Positions 58,267 through 64,000 of a stretch of 64,000 nucleotides of DNA are shown in pieces. The notes beneath the pieces are model-generated. The model did not search any database, had not been told where the DNA came from, and saw only the letters and a list, made by a program, of their open reading frames with translations. This DNA comes from Sphingobium sp. D43FB (GTDB taxonomy: Bacteria; Pseudomonadota; Alphaproteobacteria; Sphingomonadales; Sphingomonadaceae), in assembly GCF_002312805.1 (NCBI RefSeq), contig NZ_NMUA01000009.1:102800-166799 (forward strand), given 5' to 3'. The position numbers and the translations under genes were made by a program. Numbering within the stretch: position 1 is the first letter of the stretch; every line of letters begins with the position of its first letter.

Positions 58267-58764
58267 TCAAGCAGGTTCGGCCACCGCTTGCTCTTTCGGC
58301 TTTCTGCCACGCTTGGCAGGCATGTCTGCTTTAGGTGCGGCTGTCGGCGTCCGGCGCTTCTGGCCCAAGCCAATCCGAAGCGCCATATCCTTGCGCTGTT
58401 GCGCGTAGTTTGGTGCCACCATTGGATAATCGCTAGGCAAACTCCACTTGGCCCGATACTCCGCTGGCGTCATCTGATAATGTGTCATCAGGTGGCGCTT
58501 GAGCAACTTGAGCTTCTTCCCGTCTTCAAGGCAGACGATATAGTCGGGCTTTATTGACGCGCGGACGGCGACGGCAGGCTCCTGTTTCGGGGTCTCCGGC
58601 GTGCTGGGTGTACCAAGAGCGAAGAGAGCAGCGTGAACATTGCCAATCAATGCTGCAACGTCACCCACTGACACCGAATTATTGGAAACATGTGCCGCGA
58701 CAATGTCGGCGGTGAGGGTAACAAGCGTATCTTGTTCGAAGATTGTGCCAGTCATACGACCCAT
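58267..58764 (-). CDS. MucR/Ros family transcriptional regulator (copy 1)
   Basis: 165-residue zinc-finger regulator of the alphaproteobacterial MucR/Ros family, H-NS-like silencers that bind AT-rich DNA and control virulence, polysaccharide and transferred genes. The N-terminal LTADIVAAHVSNNSVSVGDVAALI drives oligomerisation; the finger YIVCLEDGKKLKLLKRHLMTHYQMTPAEYRAKW carries Cys, His and His, with Asp in place of the second Cys as in MucR. A basic tail (MPAKRGRKPKEQ) follows. ATG at 58755 is an alternative start. An AT-rich block lies directly upstream. Confidence 0.92.
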   Translation of the reverse strand: MGRMTGTIFEQDTLVTLTADIVAAHVSNNSVSVGDVAALIGNVHAALFALGTPSTPETPKQEPAVAVRASIKPDYIVCLEDGKKLKLLKRHLMTHYQMTPAEYRAKWSLPSDYPMVAPNYAQQRKDMALRIGLGQKRRTPTAAPKADMPAKRGRKPKEQAVAEPA

Positions 58765-58829
58765 TCTTTCTCGTTTTCAATCAGGCCATGATGCCTCGAT
58801 CAAGAGGCGGCGATATCCTATATATAAGG

Positions 58830-59150
58830 CGCATGAGTAAATATTAAAAACCAGAAGTGAGGGGGAATTTATCAGTTAACTGAAACGGATGCTATTTCTA
58901 GAAATCGTGAATAACTTGCGAATGCGGCAGATGTATAGATTTTTCTAGAATTAATTTATAATAGTAAATTAAAAAATATGAATTTTTATGACATGGTAAT
59001 AAATTGATAGTTATAAAATAGTTACAAGATAAACATCTAAAATATTTAAATACTGAATATAGTAAAAATGCAAAGATTGCAGTTCATACACTATCTTCAC
59101 TGTATTATGAATTAATGATATTTTATCGTAGCCATTTTTAATAGCGCATG
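58830..59150. other. AT-rich stretch upstream of MucR copy 1
   Basis: About 320 bases strongly richer in A and T than the rest of the window, with runs such as attaatttataatagtaaatt, many short A/T tracts and no ORF. It lies between MucR copy 1 and the S1/P1 nuclease gene. It looks like a regulatory or silencer-binding region or a relic of foreign DNA. Confidence 0.75.
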
Positions 59151-59483
59151 GTCAAAAGGCTTGGGCCAACCTTCCTCATGGCGGAGCCACCGTCATCCAC
59201 TAGCGGCTCGGAGGGGAACGACTCGCACTGAAGGTGACGACCAGGGGTCTGTAAGTGCCATGCGCTGCTGACCTCAAAATAATTAACTGCGGGTGACGCT
59301 GCATCGCCCAGGCATGTTGAGCCTCATGTCGGGGCCAATCGCCGCCATGGTCGAGAAGCAGGGCAGGCGGCTGATGCTGGCCGACAGGGATGGCGAGAGG
59401 ATCTAGGATCGCCCGCGCGGATCGGCCCATACTGCGCACCGATCCGTCTTTCCCTGGCGATGAAATGCCGCCAAGGAACAGCC

Positions 59484-60290
59484 ATGCGTATATTCTCCCT
59501 TCTCGCCATCCCATTCCTTGCATGCACACCCGCACAGGCTTGGGGTCCTGTCGGCCACCGCATAACCGGTGCCATCGCCGATGAAAATCTGAGCGGTGTT
59601 GCACGCGCTCATGTCCGGCTTTTGCTTGGTGCCGAGGATCTAGCCAAGGCGGCGACCTGGCCCGATGACATGAAGTCCGACCCCGCTGAATATTGGCAGA
59701 AAAAGGCTGGCCCTTGGCACTATGTAACGGTCAGGCAAGGGAACAGCTATCAAAGCAAGGACGCGCCGCCAGAGGGCGATGCCATGAGCGCGCTGGATGG
59801 TTTTACGGCTACATTGCGCAATCCCAAATCGTCGATCGAGGACAAGCGGCTTGCCTTGCGCTTCATCATCCACATTATTGGCGATCTCCATCAGCCATTG
59901 CACGCGGGCGGTGGGGATGACCGGGGCGGCAATGATGTCCAGGTGACCTGGTTCGGCCGCTCGACCAACCTTCATTCGGTGTGGGACTCAGCGATGATCG
60001 AGCAACGGTCCTTGTCCTATTCCGAATATGCGCAATGGCTGTCGCGCACGATCTCGCCTGAGCAGGTGATCGATTGGAGCGATCCTGCGCCTTCGGTGTG
60101 GATTGCGGAGAGCATCGCGCTGCGCAGGACGGTCTACCCCGCCGACCCCGCAATCTCCTGGGACTATGCTTATAAGCATCGCTTGGCGATGGACGATCGG
60201 TTGAAACGCGGGGGCATCAGGATTGCCGCCTATCTCAATTGGCTGTTCGAGCCTCGGCGCGGCGCTGTTCCCACCGCGACGCCCAAATGA
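59484..60290 (+). CDS. Secreted S1/P1 nuclease
   Basis: 268-residue exported zinc nuclease degrading single-stranded DNA and RNA. Signal peptide RIFSLLAIPFLACTPAQA; mature protein begins with Trp20 in WGPVGH, which binds zinc with its amino end as in P1. Other ligands are visible: His25, Asp in WPDDM, His in PWHYV, His and Asp in HIIGDLHQPLHAGGGDDRGGND, His and Asp in NLHSVWD. Three zinc ions are therefore expected. AAGGAA lies 5 bases before ATG 59484. It may scavenge nucleic acid or phosphate. Confidence 0.93.
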   Translation: MRIFSLLAIPFLACTPAQAWGPVGHRITGAIADENLSGVARAHVRLLLGAEDLAKAATWPDDMKSDPAEYWQKKAGPWHYVTVRQGNSYQSKDAPPEGDAMSALDGFTATLRNPKSSIEDKRLALRFIIHIIGDLHQPLHAGGGDDRGGNDVQVTWFGRSTNLHSVWDSAMIEQRSLSYSEYAQWLSRTISPEQVIDWSDPAPSVWIAESIALRRTVYPADPAISWDYAYKHRLAMDDRLKRGGIRIAAYLNWLFEPRRGAVPTATPK

Positions 60291-60659
60291 CATAGGCTGG
60301 TCAGCACGATCGCACGTTGGACGCCATGACATGGCCTACCGCGATCGCCTGAAGGTCACGCCTTGCCTATTTGAGGTGGCGGCAACACACCGGACGATCA
60401 AAGTCATGTTTTAATGCCAGCACATCTTTCTGTTCGAGCCTCATGGTTTGTGGTGGCGGTTCGAGCGCCTGGGCTCGCGCAAATGACTTCCGGGACGCGC
60501 GACAGCGCATCTAACACCGGCTGTGTCGAGAGCAGCATGGACGAAAGGTTCGACCGGTGGCAATCGGGATGACGAATGACGCCGCCCGCATTCATCTCAG
60601 CCTGCCGAAAGAAAGAGTGTGGAAGCGGCCGTCAATCAGTTTCGAGGATAGGACGCCAC
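60291..60659. other. Gene-free stretch
   Basis: About 370 bases with only short unconvincing ORFs. No terminator with a T-run, no repeat and no tRNA seen. Confidence 0.5.
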
Positions 60660-60974
60660 ATGGAATTAGATGCCCGAGATATGACGATCACTTCGAAAGA
60701 ACAGGCGATGGTCAAGGCCATTCTCCGACCATTGATGGAGGCAATTGCCGCATCAAACTCAGAGGGGCTGATTGGCACCCGTGATCTCACGAAGCTTCTG
60801 GCTTTCGCTACGGCAGCGATCGTCGAAAGCGATGAGGAAGTGGTGACGCCACGCGCCATACGGCAGGCAGGAGAATATTTCGGGAAGCTGGTCGCCCATC
60901 ATGCCAAGGCATTGCGGACCGAAAGGACGCAATCGGGATCGGGCTTCATGGCTGAGTTCGTAGCCGGCAGTTGA
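60660..60974 (+). CDS. Hypothetical protein
   Basis: 104-residue ORF. I do not recognise it. ATG at 60660 has AGGA 7 bases before it, better than the outer start at 60576. The protein is helical, with MTITSKEQAMVKAILRPLMEAIAASN and ATAAIVESDEEVVTPRAIRQAG, and has no signal peptide or cysteine. Downstream of the S1/P1 nuclease on the same strand but with a 370-base gap, so separate transcription is likely. Confidence 0.6.
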   Translation: MELDARDMTITSKEQAMVKAILRPLMEAIAASNSEGLIGTRDLTKLLAFATAAIVESDEEVVTPRAIRQAGEYFGKLVAHHAKALRTERTQSGSGFMAEFVAGS

Positions 60975-61014
60975 TCGCCCTCTAACGGTGGACGGGCAGC
61001 CTAGTCTGGTAGGG

Positions 61015-61567
61015 CTACGGCAAATTACTTATTTTTAGCGGCGTCGGACAGGGCACCTTGCTGAGCGTGTAGCAGGCGAAGGGATTTTCCTTCCCTTTCG
61101 TGTCGCGGGCTGTGATCTGCCACGTCAGGCCTCTGGTGGTCGTCCGCCATCGATTGATGAAGGTGCTGTTCTCATACTGATATTTGATGTCGAACCCGCC
61201 CACCACGCTTTCGCCGCTTCCGACCCGTGGCCGTGCCACCAAAGCTGTCTGCCCAGAAACCCGTGATGGCGTCTATCGACGCTTCCGCCTGCGTCCCGGC
61301 GCCGCCAAAGATCAGGTGGGCGGCATATCGGTCGCGGTGGTTGGCTACAGCAGTGCTTTCGGCGTCCAACGCAAACATCGCGTCGTGCAGGAGTGGTCGC
61401 GCATTGATCGTCACGGAGGCGGGTTTCTCCATGACATCGCCGCGTCCCTTCCAGCATCCTTTGAGGGCTGCTAGGGCCTGCGGCATTGGAACGGCACCTC
61501 GCTCAGCCGCCGCCGCGGTCGCCGACAATAGCGTCATGGCCAAAGTGGCGAAGAGCAGTGTTTTCAT
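61015..61567 (-). pseudogene. Frameshifted secreted protein of unknown function
   Basis: Two overlapping frames make up one gene. The first part begins at ATG 61567 (GGGGGAA ribosome site) with a signal peptide KTLLFATLAMTLLSATAAAA, then ALAALKGCWKGRGDVMEKPAS...DAITGFWADSFGGTAT. Near 61230 the frame changes to ARPRVGSGESVVGGFDIKYQYENSTF, running to the stop at 61015 with CYTLSKVPCP. A one- or two-base indel near gccacgggtcgg explains it. The intact form would be about 180 residues. Either a recent pseudogene or a sequencing error. Confidence 0.7.
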
Positions 61568-61668
61568 AACGTTCCCCCGAAATTGCTGGAGCAGAAGAGC
61601 GATTTGTGCGTGCCAGGATCGTCCACCGCTCACATTCAAATCGATCATCGGATCATTGATCACTGCAA

Positions 61669-62106
61669 ATGCATAACTATAGTGAAATCACGACACGTCG
61701 TAGATTGATTAACTATTTCGGTGCATTGTTCCGTAGTCGTAATAATTGCTTATCAGATACGGAATTAAAAATGAGAGGGTGGGATTTCTTCTACTTTTCA
61801 TGCCGAAGTAGGAAGCAGCAGGCGATGGCAGTTCTGGCACATGCACCAGATAGTGAGGTAACATATTCTTTTTTGGCTGAAGAATATGCAGATGAAGCAT
61901 CTCTAGCGATGAGGTGCGAAAGTGCGATCGTCTCGCCGCCACGCAGCACCATCATTGCTAGTCGCCTCGAACGATTTCGAAAATTGATGAAGAAGAGCCT
62001 CGCATATCGTGATCCTTCACAGATTTTGCGGGCTGAGCAATGCGAGGCCAACTTGCTCGGATGCCTCCATCACGTTGCTGGCAATCCCCTACCTCATCAA
62101 TCGTAA
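61669..62106 (+). CDS. Doubtful hypothetical protein
   Basis: 145-residue frame with AT-rich codons unlike the core genes. It contains RRLINYFGALFRSRNNCLSDTELKMRG and RLERFRKLMKKSLAYRDPSQILRAEQCEANLLG, with no recognised domain and no clear ribosome site. Its last 150 bases overlap the SRAP remnant on the other strand. Low certainty; it may be a foreign gene or no gene. Confidence 0.3.
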   Translation: MHNYSEITTRRRLINYFGALFRSRNNCLSDTELKMRGWDFFYFSCRSRKQQAMAVLAHAPDSEVTYSFLAEEYADEASLAMRCESAIVSPPRSTIIASRLERFRKLMKKSLAYRDPSQILRAEQCEANLLGCLHHVAGNPLPHQS

Positions 62107-62440
62107 TTTGATCTGCTGGAAACGGCCGCGCCATAGCGCGGGCACTCAGATAGTCCGAGTTGAGCCATTCCTCATACAGCGCTGGTTCGAGGACGACCGG
62201 CATCGGCTTGGGACGCAAGGGCGTAACCAGTTCATTGGGTTTGCAGGTTAGACCCAGCATTGATTTCCAGAATGGGCGCGCAAGGGTCCAGACATTGATC
62301 GCGCGCTTCTCCTGCATCTTGGTCGCTCCCTTGACCATCGTTGGAACGCTCCACTCCGTGACGCCGGATCGGACCGTGCCGTCGTCGCTACGGACGATCC
62401 TGCCCGGACGTTTGGAATAGACGCCTGAGGCGAATTCCAC
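61958..62440 (-). pseudogene. SRAP (YedK/HMCES-like) gene remnant with an internal deletion
   Basis: The C-terminal half reads CKPNELVTPLRPKPMPVVLEPALYEEWL, the SRAP signature near the end of YedK/HMCES, a protein that crosslinks to abasic sites in single-stranded DNA. Before it, RPGRIVRSDDGTVRSGV...RAINVWTLARPFWKSML resembles the N-terminal half. The middle segment that should separate them is missing and so is the N-terminal catalytic Cys2 (MCN start). Frame is kept, so the deletion is in frame. It is probably non-functional. Confidence 0.7.
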
Positions 62441-62668
62441 ATAGGGCTACTGGATGTCGAACCCGGCATATTCTCGCCACGTCGGGATCAGTTTAGGAGC
62501 GGTCCGACAATGATTACACATACAGGTGAGCCCATTGCTGCTGCAATTTCGATGAACGGTGCTCAGCTTTTTCCCGCAGACGAATTGTTATACGATTGTG
62601 CAGTAGTAATTTCGAACATATGATGCCAAAGACCAACCTATCCTTGGTCGCAAAAATTGAAAGTCGAT

Positions 62669-63115
62669 ATGATAGATTCCGAAAACCTCATGACCTTGAC
62701 TGCGGATATCGTTGCCGCGCACGTGAGCAACAACAGCGTCGCGGTCAATGATATCACTACGCTGATTGCCAACGTTCATGGCGCGCTTTCCACCTTGGGC
62801 GAGATTGTCCCGGTTGAAGAAGTAAGGCAGGAACCTGCCGTTTCGGTGCGGTCATCGATCAAGCCCGACTACATTGTCTGCCTTGAAGACGGCAAAAAGC
62901 TCAAGATGCTCAAGCGGCACCTGATGACACATTATCAGATGACGCCTGCCGACTATCGGACGAAATGGAACCTCCCTGCCGATTATCCCATGGTAGCTCC
63001 CAACTATGCTCAACAGCGCAAGGAACTGGCGCTCAAGATCGGGCTGGGGCGCAAACCGGGCGTAAAACTGGGTCGCCCTGCGCGCGCCAAGAAGGGTGCT
63101 GAACCGGTAGCATAA
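62669..63115 (+). CDS. MucR/Ros family transcriptional regulator (copy 2)
   Basis: 148-residue paralogue of the MucR at 58.3 kb, nearly identical through the N-terminal oligomerisation region LTADIVAAHVSNNSVAVND and the zinc finger YIVCLEDGKKLKMLKRHLMTHYQMTPADYRTKWNLPADYPMVAPNYAQQR. The tails differ (KLGRPARAKKG here). ATG at 62669 has a GAAAG ribosome site 6 bases upstream; a TTG at 62657 is less likely. It is read towards the right, away from copy 1. Confidence 0.92.
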   Translation: MIDSENLMTLTADIVAAHVSNNSVAVNDITTLIANVHGALSTLGEIVPVEEVRQEPAVSVRSSIKPDYIVCLEDGKKLKMLKRHLMTHYQMTPADYRTKWNLPADYPMVAPNYAQQRKELALKIGLGRKPGVKLGRPARAKKGAEPVA

Positions 63116-63415
63116 TGTCTCGACCGGCGGCGGATCGTCATCGACGTGATTGCCGTCGGGCGCTTTCTATTGGATGGTCCTCAAGCTGTGTAGGATCGCC
63201 CGCTTTACCGCGCCAAATATGTTCCAGACGCCGTGGGAAACAGGCGGGCGAATCCGATCTCAAAGGCGGTCGGGCGGCGCATAGATATGATCATGGGCCG
63301 TCAGCCTGATCGCTGACAGGTCGTATAGCTGAGCGAGAAGACGTTGGTTTCGCGCGCTGGACGTCCCAATCTGTCCGGAGCAGGCCGCGGTCAGTCGCGG
63401 GCAGCCCAAAGCTGC
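63116..63415. other. Gene-free stretch
   Basis: 300 bases with no convincing ORF, repeat or terminator between MucR copy 2 and the convergent excalibur gene. Confidence 0.5.
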
Positions 63416-63856
63416 CTATCGCCCATAATAGGGTTCGCAGGCGACACCATCTCCGTCGCCATCGAGATGGGGTCCGTAGCCTGGCTGCCCCCGGCGCAAC
63501 GGTGCAGCACCCACAGCACGCACCTCGCGGCAATTACCATAGGACCATCCGTTCTCCCCAGACGAAGCATCCGTCCGTAGCGTAGGTGCGGCCCTTCCAA
63601 AGCTCATCGTGTTGGGCTGTTGAGCGTCCAATTCCACGGCGGACATTGATTGCACCGTTCCTATGGTATTGCGGGTCGGCGTCCAGCTATCTTCGCGTGC
63701 GGGCGATGGCATGATCTGCCCGGACTCGAAAAGGCGTATGGCGGTTCCGATTAGTGCGCCGAAAATAATAGCGCCAAAGAGGGCTTTGAGAGCGAAGCTT
63801 TGAGTCACCATCAGGCTGCAATAGTTCAGCGCGGTAAATGATCTGTTTCTGCGCAT
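63416..63856 (-). CDS. Excalibur calcium-binding domain protein
   Basis: 146-residue membrane-anchored protein. One transmembrane helix (ALFGAIIFGALIGTAI) near residues 24-40, then a Ser/Thr/Pro-rich linker and the C-terminal excalibur motif NCREVRAVGAAPLRRGQPGYGPHLDGDGDGVACEPY, with paired cysteines and the Ca2+ loop DGDGDG. Excalibur domains occur in surface proteins and extracellular nucleases. The start at 63856 is uncertain; no strong ribosome site. Confidence 0.88.
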   Translation of the reverse strand: MRRNRSFTALNYCSLMVTQSFALKALFGAIIFGALIGTAIRLFESGQIMPSPAREDSWTPTRNTIGTVQSMSAVELDAQQPNTMSFGRAAPTLRTDASSGENGWSYGNCREVRAVGAAPLRRGQPGYGPHLDGDGDGVACEPYYGR

Positions 63857-63873
63857 TCCAAAATGACGATCAC

Positions 63874-64000
63874 CTAGTGGATTGATTCCAACACTTGGTG
63901 CCCGCGCCGCACAGCGGCGATAATGTCGACTGGATCGGCCTTCCAGACGAAGGGGCGCGGGTCCTGATTATGTTCTTTGATGAAGCGATTGATGGCCGCC
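63874..64000 (-). mobile_element. IS630-family transposase, C-terminal end (cut by the window edge)
   Basis: The minus strand from 63999 to the stop at 63874 encodes 41 residues: AINRFIKEHNQDPRPFVWKADP... ending in AAVRRGHQVLESIH, matching the end of IS630-family transposases (AINxFIxxHN...FxWxADPxxIIAAVxRGxQxLxSxH). The rest of the gene is beyond the window. This is a piece of an insertion sequence within the presumed island; whether the element is intact cannot be seen. Confidence 0.85.

Overview
The window reads as chromosome of an alphaproteobacterium of the family Sphingomonadaceae (Sphingobium/Sphingomonas-like). This rests on protein family content and sequence style (divL-tsaE-amgK-murU-addB-addA run, MucR regulators, PEP-CTERM regulator prsR, DUF5818-like and entericidin-like small proteins), on high GC with C/G-rich third codon positions, and on the typical sphingomonad palindromic repeats that begin cgttcgccctgag. 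No rRNA genes or CRISPR arrays are seen. One tRNA gene (Val, CAC) and one truncated tRNA (Lys, CTT, 3' part only) are present.

Layout. 1-3.1 kb: end of a PEP-CTERM/exopolysaccharide locus (sigma-54 activator PrsR, cut by the window edge, and a TPR protein). 3.1-12.8 kb: GntR regulator, nitroreductase, a peptide (POT) transporter in a coupled operon with two secreted amidohydrolases, SH3 protein, hydroxyacid dehydrogenase, small membrane proteins, DUF885 peptidase-like protein. 13-22 kb: aconitase acnA, M28 peptidase, glutathione transferase, PHB depolymerase, hslVU protease. 22-33 kb: small proteins, tRNA-Val, S9 peptidase, TPR/2OG-oxygenase, SAM methyltransferase, asd, a FitAB/VapBC toxin-antitoxin pair behind a perfect palindrome, alpha/beta hydrolase, ACE-like M2 peptidase, diguanylate cyclase. 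33-54.5 kb: conserved housekeeping (amn, peroxiredoxin, yqgE, ahcY, divL, tsaE, amgK, murU, addB, addA, trxA, inositol-phosphatase family, argJ, secA, PilZ protein). Several of these genes overlap by a few bases and are probably translationally coupled.

At 55,164-55,207 the minus strand carries a perfect-looking 3' part of a tRNA-Lys(CTT), starting at base 33 of the anticodon loop. Everything to its right (to the window end) looks accessory: orphan ORFs, an AbrB/PIN toxin-antitoxin pair, a decayed IS5-family transposase, two MucR/Ros paralogues, a 300-base AT-rich block, an S1/P1 nuclease, two broken genes (a frameshifted secreted protein and an SRAP gene with an internal deletion), an excalibur-domain protein and the tail of an IS630-family transposase. 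The simplest reading is one end (att site) of a genomic island integrated at a tRNA-Lys gene, with the intact tRNA and integrase expected beyond the right edge.

Functional themes: peptide use (POT importer plus secreted M28, S9, M2, DUF885 and amidohydrolase enzymes), cell-cycle and wall functions (DivL, AmgK-MurU), methyl cycle (AhcY behind a palindrome resembling SahR/SamR operators), and double-strand break repair (AddAB). All functional calls come from reading motifs and recalled family sequences; no database search was run.
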